NCBI GenBank assembly: GCA_029260235.1
Contig: JAJDDP010000173.1
Coordinates: 1-42,663 of the forward strand
DNA length: 42,663 nucleotides
DNA from: Phycisphaerae bacterium
GTDB lineage: Bacteria; Planctomycetota; Phycisphaerae; UBA1845
Reading direction: 5' to 3'
Both the position numbers and the translations under genes were made by a program. The notes under the pieces were generated by a model. It had not been told where the DNA came from, did no database searches, and saw nothing but the letters and a program-made list of their open reading frames with translations. Positions 17,353 to 24,494 of the stretch are shown here, in pieces (position 1 is the stretch's first letter; every line of letters begins with the position of its first letter).

Positions 17353-18225
17353 ATGTCAATCATGAATGTACAACGATGCGGAGTTGTCCTGCTTGCTTTG
17401 GTTTGCCACTCTTCCACTCTTGGCCAGCCATTCGCTGACGAAGGTTCTCGAGAACGCGGTCGTGCGCTGCTGGCTGGCCTGGCGGAACTGCCGGAGGATT
17501 TTTCTCGAATCTTGTACTTTGAACTCCAGCTGCGCAAGCAGGCCGTCGGTGTTGCCAGGCTTTCACTCAAGTCGATCAAGAGCGGGGATGATCTAAACTA
17601 TCAATATGAAAAAGAAATCACAATCAGGATGCCTTCGAAGGTGATTCACGATATGACCAAGGCAACGCTCACGCCCCTTTATGAGCCAATCCGCATCGAC
17701 GCAGAGCAGATCACCACATCGCTGGACAACCCTCAGATCATCCTGGGTGACTCAGTGGTTGTTGAGGCCGACCACATCATGTTCACCAAGCGAGAGGGCA
17801 CCGCCGTCGTTTCCCGGCGTGTAGACAGGCCTTACCAATCCTTCGTATTTGGCATTGATCGTGTCCTGGAAAGACCGACGTATGGGGCCTTACAGACCTT
17901 CTCGCTGCTGGTGCTGAACCCAGCCAAGGCCAACTTCATCGAATATACGTTCATCCCCTCACGAAGGGAAAACGGGGATCTTGTTGTTCGTGCCGCTGTC
18001 GAGGGAGCATCAACCTACGCTTTCTATGCGTACGGGGAAGATGGCATGCTCAACGACTGGGGTCAGCGACCACCACTCTTCCAGACCGAGCGCCTCAGCG
18101 AGGCAAGCTACAAAGCCCTAATCGATGTCCTGAATCTCGAACAGAAAGCCGATGAGGCTGGCCCGAAAGAGGCACCAAAGCCGCCTGCAGAGAACAAGCC
18201 AAGCAGCGATGCAACCGAGGAGTAG
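17353..18225 (+). CDS. Secreted protein of unknown function
   Basis: The product has about 290 residues. It starts with a likely signal peptide (MNVQRCGVVLLALVCHSSTL) and an Ala/Gln cleavage region, so it should be exported. The remainder is rich in beta-strand-like stretches, with YEKEITIRMPSK, PLYEPIRIDAEQI and TFSLLVLNPAKANFIEYTF. This repeatedly suggests a beta-sheet substrate-binding or outer-membrane-associated fold such as DUF3108-like proteins, but the match is weak. The tail is low-complexity (Lys/Pro/Glu). Two ATGs, 17353 and 17362, are both possible; neither has a strong ribosome binding site. It follows preA and ends one base from the convergent transporter gene. Confidence 0.75.
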   Translation: MSIMNVQRCGVVLLALVCHSSTLGQPFADEGSRERGRALLAGLAELPEDFSRILYFELQLRKQAVGVARLSLKSIKSGDDLNYQYEKEITIRMPSKVIHDMTKATLTPLYEPIRIDAEQITTSLDNPQIILGDSVVVEADHIMFTKREGTAVVSRRVDRPYQSFVFGIDRVLERPTYGALQTFSLLVLNPAKANFIEYTFIPSRRENGDLVVRAAVEGASTYAFYAYGEDGMLNDWGQRPPLFQTERLSEASYKALIDVLNLEQKADEAGPKEAPKPPAENKPSSDATEE

Positions 18226-18226
18226 C

Positions 18227-19507
18227 TCAGGTCAGGATTCCAGCGACGCAGCCGGTCATCCAGCAGGCCATGGCGCCACCGAGCATCGCCCGCATGCCCA
18301 GGATGGCTAGGTCCGCGCGACGATCCGGCGCGATGCTGCCAATGCCGGCGATCTGGATCGCAATGGAGCTGAAGTTCGCAAAGCCGCAAAGCGAATAGGT
18401 GGCCAGTCGTACAGTTCTTGCACTCAATGTGCCGTCCCGGGCCAGCTCTGCCAGGGAAAAATAGGCCACGAACTCATTCGACGCCATGGCTGTGCCCAGC
18501 AACCCGCCAAAGGTCCGGCATTCCGATTCGCCCGCGCCAATCACATAGGCCACTGGAGCGAAGATCAGCCCCAGGATACCGGCCAGGTTCAATTGCTCCA
18601 TCTTCAGATAGGCGACTACAGGCCTGACCCAGGCCAGATCGCCAACGCGGACCAACACCATGTCGATCATTGCGATCAGGGCAATGAACGCGATCAGCAT
18701 CGCCCCCACGTTCAAAGCCATCTTCAGGCCGTCCGAGGCTCCAATAGCTGCGGCGTGGACGACGTTCGTCGCCTTTCGTTCAACGTGCATGGTCACGCTG
18801 CCGAGCGTCGCGGGCGTGTCTTCCTCGGGTACCATGACCTTGGCCAGCACGAATGACGCCGGCGCCGACATTAGCACTGCCGTCAGGAAATGACGAGCAA
18901 CCTCTATCTGGCGAATCTTATCCTCACCCGCAACAATGGCGATGTAGGCTGCCATCGCCCCGGCTGAGACTGTTGCAAACCCGCCCACCATCAAAGCCAT
19001 CAACTCGGATTTGGTCATGCCAGCAATATAGGGCCGCACCAGCAGCGGCGCCTCGGTTTGTCCCAGGAAGACGTTCCCCGCCGCCGATAGGCTTTCCGCT
19101 CCGCTAAGGCCCATGAGGCGCTGCATGGTCCGGGCCATGATTCGCACCACCCATTGCAGTATGCCGAGGTGATAACCCAGGGCCGATAGCGACGAGAACA
19201 CAATGATCGTAGGAAGGATGGAAGCTGCGAACACCATGCCCCAGCTCTTTGGTTCGTAATCGACCAAGTTACCCATGACGAAGCGGGCACCCTGGTTGCT
19301 GGCCTCTAGCAAGGCGACAAAAACAGAAGCGATAGCCCCAAAGATTCGTTCGCCCCAATCGGTCCGTAAGACCACCAGCCCCAGCGACCACTGCAGGGTC
19401 AGCCCACCAATGACTGTCCGTAGCGGAAACCGACGTCTGTTCGTCGATAAAGCCCAGGCAACCCCGATCAAGAGGAGCATCCCGATGAAACCGCGCAGGA
19501 TAGCCAT
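18227..19507 (-). CDS. Concentrative nucleoside transporter (NupC/CNT family)
   Basis: This 426-residue cation-coupled nucleoside permease of the inner membrane has hydrophobic segments throughout. Signature motifs are GQTEAPLLVRPYI in the centre and CGFANFSSIAIQIAGIGS near the C-terminus, both part of the CNT nucleoside-binding hairpins. GESECRTFGGLLGTAMASNEFVAY also matches the family. The gene starts 2 nt after the thymidine kinase stop, so uptake and phosphorylation of nucleosides are probably co-expressed. The pyrimidine-degradation genes lie just beyond it on the other strand. Exact substrate range (pyrimidine only or broad) cannot be read from sequence. Confidence 0.9.
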   Translation of the reverse strand: MAILRGFIGMLLLIGVAWALSTNRRRFPLRTVIGGLTLQWSLGLVVLRTDWGERIFGAIASVFVALLEASNQGARFVMGNLVDYEPKSWGMVFAASILPTIIVFSSLSALGYHLGILQWVVRIMARTMQRLMGLSGAESLSAAGNVFLGQTEAPLLVRPYIAGMTKSELMALMVGGFATVSAGAMAAYIAIVAGEDKIRQIEVARHFLTAVLMSAPASFVLAKVMVPEEDTPATLGSVTMHVERKATNVVHAAAIGASDGLKMALNVGAMLIAFIALIAMIDMVLVRVGDLAWVRPVVAYLKMEQLNLAGILGLIFAPVAYVIGAGESECRTFGGLLGTAMASNEFVAYFSLAELARDGTLSARTVRLATYSLCGFANFSSIAIQIAGIGSIAPDRRADLAILGMRAMLGGAMACWMTGCVAGILT

Positions 19508-19509
19508 AC

Positions 19510-20094
19510 CTATTCTTGCTCCGGAGCGGGATCAGCCAGCGGTTCAAAGCATCGCGCACAGCGGGGTTCATAGTCGCCCACGCCGCCGACCATCAGGTTT
19601 TCACCAACGGGGATCATGCGTTGCGAATAGCGGGCTTGCCCTCCGCAAACCCGGCAAGCTGTATACTTGTGCGTGACCCGATCAGCGAGATCCATCAGTT
19701 CAGGCATCGGAGGAAACGGCCGGCCCCAAGCGTCGTAATGGATCCCCGCAATCACGACCTGCTTACCTTGAGACATCAACTGTTGCACTACCTCCAGCAG
19801 TGTTCGGCCCCAAAAATGACCCTCTTCGATGGCGATCAGATCGAGGCCGTCGGATTCTTCCACAATAGAGTCAGCCTGTCCGATCCGCCGGGCAGGAAAC
19901 TTGTCTTGGGCGTGGGTAACCAGGTGTTCCGGGTCATAGCGATCATCGATGGTGTGCTTAAATGCGCCGACACGAAGTCCTCGTTCTTGACCTTCGCGGA
20001 GCCGGGCAATCAGCGTTTCTGTTTTTCCGCTGAACATGCAACCAGCCACGACTTCCAATTGGCCTGATGCGGCTTTGCGGTCTTCTGAATTCAT
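19510..20094 (-). CDS. tdk: Thymidine kinase (type II)
   Basis: Thymidine kinase phosphorylates deoxythymidine for salvage. The 194 residues show the P-loop GCMFSGKTETLI near the N-terminus, and the region that usually reads DEAQFF appears as IEEGHFWG, which keeps the catalytic glutamate. A zinc-binding four-cysteine set follows (CRVC and CARC), with the lasso segment between, as in the TK1-like tetrameric enzymes. I chose ATG 20094, which places the P-loop at the usual distance; the frame is open to 20202, and an ATG at 20133 has its purine stretch touching the start codon. It precedes the nucleoside transporter by 2 nt. Confidence 0.92.
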   Translation of the reverse strand: MNSEDRKAASGQLEVVAGCMFSGKTETLIARLREGQERGLRVGAFKHTIDDRYDPEHLVTHAQDKFPARRIGQADSIVEESDGLDLIAIEEGHFWGRTLLEVVQQLMSQGKQVVIAGIHYDAWGRPFPPMPELMDLADRVTHKYTACRVCGGQARYSQRMIPVGENLMVGGVGDYEPRCARCFEPLADPAPEQE

Positions 20095-20240
20095 GAACAA
20101 GTTCCATGGAACAGCTTGATCCGAGAGGTGCATCCTTCCCGAGCATACTAACCGCCACGCAACGCCCCTCGCAATGACTTGACTAAAGCGTAGCTGTAGC
20201 ACAACCTACCGCAAAGTTCGTCGGCTTCGAGGAAATCCGC

Positions 20241-20708
20241 ATGATGGTGAACAACTACGATGTATTGCTATTCGGCGACGGCGCCTGCTCTGGAAACCCG
20301 GGGCCAGGCGGTTGGGGGACCATTCTGCGGCACGTCGCCTCTGGGGATGAACGGAGACTATCCGGCGGCCTAGCGGACACCACCAATAACCGCATGGAGT
20401 TGATGGCCGTTATCGAAGGTCTAAAAGCGATCAAGAAGAAGGGCCTCAAGATCCAAGTGGTCACCGATAGTCAGTACGTCAGTAAGGGGATGACTGAGTG
20501 GCTTCCCAGCTGGCAGAAACACAACTGGCGCAAAGGGCCGAGGGGCAGGAGTGGCCAAGTCAAGAACACCGATCTTTGGAAGCAACTCGTTGCTCTATGT
20601 GACGAACACACGGTCGACTTCCAGTATGTGCGTGGTCACTCCGGTCATGCAGAGAACGAGGAATGTGATCGACTAGCCGTCGAGGCCGCCGCAAGAGTCG
20701 CACTATAG
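20241..20708 (+). CDS. rnhA: Ribonuclease HI
   Basis: RNase HI cuts the RNA strand of RNA:DNA hybrids, removing primers and R-loops. The 155 residues contain the complete DEDD active site: Asp13 in FGDGACSGNPGPGG, Glu53 in NNRMELMAV, Asp76 in VTDSQYV and the last Asp in NEECDRLAVE. The mobile histidine lies in RGHSGH. The basic handle region KHNWRKGPRGRSG is present. Two adjacent ATGs (20241, 20244) could start it. It ends 61 nt from the convergent sigma factor gene, with a hairpin between. Confidence 0.95.
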   Translation: MMVNNYDVLLFGDGACSGNPGPGGWGTILRHVASGDERRLSGGLADTTNNRMELMAVIEGLKAIKKKGLKIQVVTDSQYVSKGMTEWLPSWQKHNWRKGPRGRSGQVKNTDLWKQLVALCDEHTVDFQYVRGHSGHAENEECDRLAVEAAARVAL

Positions 20709-20710
20709 CA

Positions 20711-20745
20711 ACGTCCACCGCGCTCCTGGGGAACGCGATGGACGT
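20711..20745. terminator. Probable bidirectional terminator hairpin between rnhA and the sigma factor gene
   Basis: ACGTCCA (20711-20717) pairs with TGGACGT (20739-20745), and CGCG (20719-20722) with CGCG (20734-20737), around an 11-nt loop with one mismatch. It sits between two convergent genes. Neither side has a strong U-tract, so it may act mainly as an RNA 3' end or roadblock. Confidence 0.5.
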
Positions 20746-20769
20746 GGGTGTTTCGCTCGACTGTTCGCG

Positions 20770-21759
20770 TCAGGCCGCCAAGTACCTTTCCTCCAACGCG
20801 CATCGAATCTTCTTTAACGCCTTGTTTTGGATTTGACGCACCCGTTCCTTGGTTACGCCGATGATGAGGCCCACCTGTTCCAAGGTCTTGGGCTTCGGTG
20901 CGTCCGTCAGATTGAGGGAAAACCGCTCCCGGATGACTGTCCGCTCGACTTCGCTCAAGTCAGCCGAGTTGCTGATCAGTATTTCCTTCAATTCTCCTAC
21001 ACAGTCACCTTCGTGCTCTGCCCGTTTCTCTTCCAGGTAGGTGTCCTTTTCCAGAGCGGGATCGAATTCGACGGGGAATCGGCCTCGGTATCGACTTGCC
21101 CGCATAGCCACGCGAGAAAAACTCTTAAGGATCGCTCGGCAGGAATAAGTGCTGAACTTGAAGCCCCTGCCGCAGTCGAACTTCGCAACGCTGCGCAAGA
21201 GCGCCATATTGCCTTCACTGACCAGCTCATTGAAGTCGATCGAGTGTAGGCGGGTGCGCTTGGCCATGGCCAGTACCAGCGGAATGTTCATGCGGACGAT
21301 TTCTGCCCGGGCGTTTAATGCCCTGTGCCACCAGGCAAGAAGGTCGCGCGCTGCGGCAGCCGTCAGCCGCTTTGACTGATGAGCTTCCAGTGTCTTGAAC
21401 ACCCGCATACGCGCTAAGTTCATCCGCCGAAACAACTGGCGTTCCTGATCAGCTGTCAGTGTAGGAATCGCAGAGCCACCACGTCGGGGCTCGACAACCC
21501 GAACGGGCGCTACAAACCTCGGAATTCTCTTGTCTCTCAAGACTGCCTTGGCGCCAAAAAGGGTGACCTCCGCGCCGCGCTTGTGCAATTCTGGGTCGTC
21601 GATGTACTCGGGCGGCGTCTCGATCAACTCGAGCAGCGCTTCTCGATCAGAACTAGTCAGCGAGTTTAGAACTGTAATGGTTGGCCTGAGGGCTTTGGAT
21701 TCCTCAGTTGTGTCTAACACACTCGACTTGGGTTTTAGCAATGTCGTTTGAGCTGCCAT
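20770..21759 (-). CDS. Sigma-70-family factor with atypical region 2
   Basis: The 329 residues include a basic N-terminal part with no family feature and, from about 160, sigma regions 2 and 4. Region 2 reads DFNELVSEGNMALLRSVAKF and FKFSTYSCRAILKSFSRVA. Region 4 holds a clear helix-turn-helix (TLEQVGLIIGVTKERVRQIQ). Region 3 is short or absent. The usual TYATWWIRQ becomes TYSCRAILK, so the two tryptophans used in promoter opening are missing. Similar proteins occur in planctomycetes. ATG 21759 has AGGAG 6 nt upstream; an earlier in-frame start at 21777 is less good. It has its own possible promoter and a dyad in a long leader. The target genes are unknown. Confidence 0.85.
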   Translation of the reverse strand: MAAQTTLLKPKSSVLDTTEESKALRPTITVLNSLTSSDREALLELIETPPEYIDDPELHKRGAEVTLFGAKAVLRDKRIPRFVAPVRVVEPRRGGSAIPTLTADQERQLFRRMNLARMRVFKTLEAHQSKRLTAAAARDLLAWWHRALNARAEIVRMNIPLVLAMAKRTRLHSIDFNELVSEGNMALLRSVAKFDCGRGFKFSTYSCRAILKSFSRVAMRASRYRGRFPVEFDPALEKDTYLEEKRAEHEGDCVGELKEILISNSADLSEVERTVIRERFSLNLTDAPKPKTLEQVGLIIGVTKERVRQIQNKALKKIRCALEERYLAA

Positions 21760-21914
21760 GCCAGTCTCCTTCGCCAACAGTCCCTCATCTCAACGGCCTA
21801 GCTGGGCCAATTGATCCCCGTACCCAATATATGTACGTTTCCCGATCAGTCCGGGTATGTACGAAATACAATTTCCTACATCCGAAGGATCCGCGCACGC
21901 GCGAACGCTTCTTA

Positions 21915-21933
21915 GAACACACGAATCGTGTTC
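21915..21933. promoter_or_regulatory. Dyad GAACAC-N7-GTGTTC in the sigma factor leader
   Basis: A perfect 6+6 bp inverted repeat with a 7-nt spacer lies about 156 bp upstream of the sigma factor start and about 50 bp downstream of the possible -10 box. It could be a repressor site or a small RNA hairpin. No binding protein is implied. Confidence 0.3.
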
Positions 21934-21984
21934 GACGTCAGGCATTGGGGGAGAGTGCCAGTGGGGGGGTACTTCCGCCATCAC

Positions 21985-22013
21985 AGTATACAACATACGG
22001 AATGGGCAAGCAA
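21985..22013 (-). promoter_or_regulatory. Possible promoter of the 329-residue sigma factor gene
   Basis: On the minus strand TTGCTT (22008-22013) and TATACT (21985-21990) are 17 nt apart. The -10 box matches the consensus at five of six positions and the -35 box at three. The leader would be about 220 nt long. The 21760-22088 gap holds no gene. Confidence 0.4.
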
Positions 22014-22088
22014 ACTGGTCAAGGACTTTCTTTGTAAATCGTGAGTTTACTTAGCGGGCGTTGGCGTCCACGCGAATGACCAAAAATA

Positions 22089-23375
22089 TCACTCGTGTCG
22101 CAGGGCTTCGATGGGATCCAGCTTGGCAGCGGCCATTGCAGGGTACATGCCGAAGAAAATCCCGACCATGACAGATAAAGTGAAACTCACTGCCATAGTC
22201 CAACCTTCCACGATGGTTTCCCAGCCCGCCCACGCGTTGATACCCCAGGCGCTCGCCCAACCCAGGCCGATGCCCAGCAGCCCAGCTACCGTTGAGAGCA
22301 CAACTGTCTCGACCAAGAATTGAACCGTGATGTGCATTTGCTTGGCGCCCAGCGCCCTACGGATACCGATTTCACGGGTCCGTTCGGTGACCGTCGCCAG
22401 CATGATATTCATGATGCCAATCCCGCCGACAATGAGTGAGATGCCCGCAATAAAGCCCAGCATCAGCTTTTGATTCCTGGCTTTTTTCTCGACTAGCTTT
22501 AGTCGAGCGAGGGGAACCCGGATTTCGTAATCCTGCTTTTCGTGATTCTTCTCGAAAACCCTTGAAACCATTTCCGAGACTGTTTCCACATGCTCAAGGC
22601 TGTCGGCTGTCACGTACAGTCCCGACAACTCCACCTTCATGAATTCCCGACTGCCGCTCGTTCGGCGCATGGTGGTATCGCCATACCGCTGATCAGCGCT
22701 CCTGTAGGGAATCAGGATCTCGCGGTTGAGATTCCGCTCTTCTACTCCCTTAGCAGGAGCTCCAGCCGTATCGACCCGTTCAAGCACGCCGACCACGGTG
22801 TAGGGCCTAATATTGCCGTACGCCTTGGCGAGGATGGCTTGGCCCACCGGATCCTCATAGGCGAACAGCTCCGCCCGCACATCGTCTCCAATAACACAGA
22901 CGCCTTTGCACGTCTCCTCGTCCTGGTCGCAGAGAGACCGCCCTTGGCTTACGGTGATGTTGACCGATTCAAAAAACCGAGGTGACGTACCCACAACTTG
23001 CCCGTTGAAGACGCGGTCATGCCGCTGAACCGCATAGGCCACGGTCTTGATCGGGATGATCTGCTTGATGTGGGGGACTGTCGTTCGAATCAACTCTACA
23101 TCTTTCCGCGTGATCCCATATTGCAGCAGCGTGGTGTTGCCCTCCGAAGCCTGCGTGGTCTGCTCGGGTTTGACCGAATTGACGATGATGTTCTGCGTCC
23201 CCAGTAGCTTGATCATCCTCATTTCGTCGGCAGAGGCGCCCTCGCTGATCGAGAGCATGCAAACCACGGCTGCAACACCGAAGATGATGCCCAGCGCAGT
23301 CAAAAAGCTCCGCAGCTTGTGAAGCCGCAGGTTGTTCAACCCCAACCAAATCGTCTCAGCCCCGAGGGCCAACAT
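22089..23375 (-). CDS. ABC transporter permease, MacB-like
   Basis: This 428-residue inner-membrane permease of the MacB/LolE-like group has one N-terminal membrane helix (LRSFLTALGIIFGVAAVVCML), a large periplasmic MacB-type domain of about 220 residues, and three C-terminal helices with the conserved GGIGIMNIMLATVTERTREI and IGIRRALGAK segments. The tail AAKLDPIEALRHE is diagnostic. ATG 23375 has GGGAG 7 nt upstream. Such permeases need an ATPase and usually a membrane-fusion partner for export of peptides or lipoproteins; neither is adjacent here, so its partner must lie elsewhere. Substrate unknown. Confidence 0.88.
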   Translation of the reverse strand: MLALGAETIWLGLNNLRLHKLRSFLTALGIIFGVAAVVCMLSISEGASADEMRMIKLLGTQNIIVNSVKPEQTTQASEGNTTLLQYGITRKDVELIRTTVPHIKQIIPIKTVAYAVQRHDRVFNGQVVGTSPRFFESVNITVSQGRSLCDQDEETCKGVCVIGDDVRAELFAYEDPVGQAILAKAYGNIRPYTVVGVLERVDTAGAPAKGVEERNLNREILIPYRSADQRYGDTTMRRTSGSREFMKVELSGLYVTADSLEHVETVSEMVSRVFEKNHEKQDYEIRVPLARLKLVEKKARNQKLMLGFIAGISLIVGGIGIMNIMLATVTERTREIGIRRALGAKQMHITVQFLVETVVLSTVAGLLGIGLGWASAWGINAWAGWETIVEGWTMAVSFTLSVMVGIFFGMYPAMAAAKLDPIEALRHE

Positions 23376-23638
23376 CGCATTCTCCCGGCAGAATCACTGC
23401 TAAGCGTCCTCGATCCGTCGGATCGAGTGACTAGCCTGCACAGCATCGCCCAAATCTCGGCTTACACAAATACCCGACCTGTCATTTCTTGTCTGCAAGC
23501 GTGGCGGCTGAGGTGGCACCGAACTCGTGACGGTAGTAAGGCTGGCTGCCGCTTTCCTTTGATTTGCCGGAAGCGAAACACGAATCGTTTTCCAATGCCT
23601 GCTGCGACGCGGAAGAGCATCAACAGCGAGTGGCCCTG

Positions 23639-23815
23639 CTAGTCGGCGACCTTGAGATGGCAAACGACAGAAGCAGTAGTCTCGATACGGCTCGCCAACT
23701 CTCTCCGCAAGGATTCTGCCTTGATTAGCAGGCCGCATATCTTCTTGGCGACATCGTAGTCGGCTAACGCCTGCTCAAAGACCACCGGCCGCTCCTGACC
23801 CTGCCCATGCCTCAT
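23639..23815 (-). CDS. Possible small protein, 58 residues, unknown
   Basis: This open frame begins with ATG 23815. Its product is strongly helical by eye: FEQALADYDVAKKICGLLIK then AESLRRELASRIETTASVV, with heptad-like spacing of hydrophobic residues and mixed charge, as in short coiled-coil proteins. A GGGG lies 4 nt before the start, only a fair ribosome binding site. It lies between the cyclophilin and the ABC permease on the same strand. I do not recognise a family. It could be a real small protein or the remnant of a longer one. The rest of the gap (23376-23638) shows nothing convincing. Confidence 0.35.
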   Translation of the reverse strand: MRHGQGQERPVVFEQALADYDVAKKICGLLIKAESLRRELASRIETTASVVCHLKVAD

Positions 23816-23883
23816 CGAGCCCCAGGTTGGGCGGAGCCCATCGCTCTTATTAGGTGTCTATGCGTCAGACGGATCTCCGTCGC

Positions 23884-24399
23884 CTACGAGCTGGCTGGGT
23901 ACTTCTTTTCGAGAATGTTGTTCCACTCTTCGATCTGCTTGCTGTTGGCTTCTAGAAGGGCGGCTGTGTCTCCTGCGGCGGTGACCTGATTCATCTTGTC
24001 GCCCTGCTGGATGGCATTGACCACGTCTTGGCCGGTGGTCACTTTTCCAAAAACGGTATGCTTCCCATCGAGATGTGGGGTGGCGCCATGCGTGATAAAG
24101 AACTGGCTACCGTTTGTTCCTGGGCCGGCATTGGCCATGGAAAGCACGCCAGGGCCTTCGTGCTTGCGCGTATCACAGCACTCGTCCTTGAACTGATAGC
24201 CGGGGCCACCGCTGCCGCTGGCAGACGGGTCGCCGCCTTGGATCATGAACTCGCTGATGACTCGGTGAAAAGTCAATCCATCGTAGTAGCCACGCTGGGC
24301 AAGATTGACGAAACTGGAGACCGTCAGCGGGGCTTCGTTGGGGAACATCTCGATTTGGATGTCGCCCCTGTCGGTCTTGATGGTTAGGTTGATGTCCAT
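23884..24399 (-). CDS. Peptidylprolyl isomerase, cyclophilin type
   Basis: Cyclophilins speed cis/trans isomerisation of Xaa-Pro bonds during protein folding. The 171 residues include [34 protein letters not shown] with the catalytic arginine, [12 protein letters not shown] and [14 protein letters not shown]. The position often occupied by the cyclosporin-binding tryptophan reads TPHLDGKH, so it is a bacterial-type, likely cyclosporin-insensitive form. There is no signal peptide, so it is cytoplasmic. AAGG 9 nt before ATG 24399 serves as a weak ribosome binding site. A C-terminal extension of about 30 residues ([20 protein letters not shown]) is helical and may be a family-specific tail. Confidence 0.93.
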   Translation of the reverse strand: MDINLTIKTDRGDIQIEMFPNEAPLTVSSFVNLAQRGYYDGLTFHRVISEFMIQGGDPSASGSGGPGYQFKDECCDTRKHEGPGVLSMANAGPGTNGSQFFITHGATPHLDGKHTVFGKVTTGQDVVNAIQQGDKMNQVTAAGDTAALLEANSKQIEEWNNILEKKYPASS

Positions 24400-24494
24400 G
24401 AATTCAAACCTTTCAATGGTAGGGGAATCTTTGATTGGGTAAGGTGCTCAGCGCGGCATCATACAACTGTTCAATCTACTTCGCGAGTCCTCGC

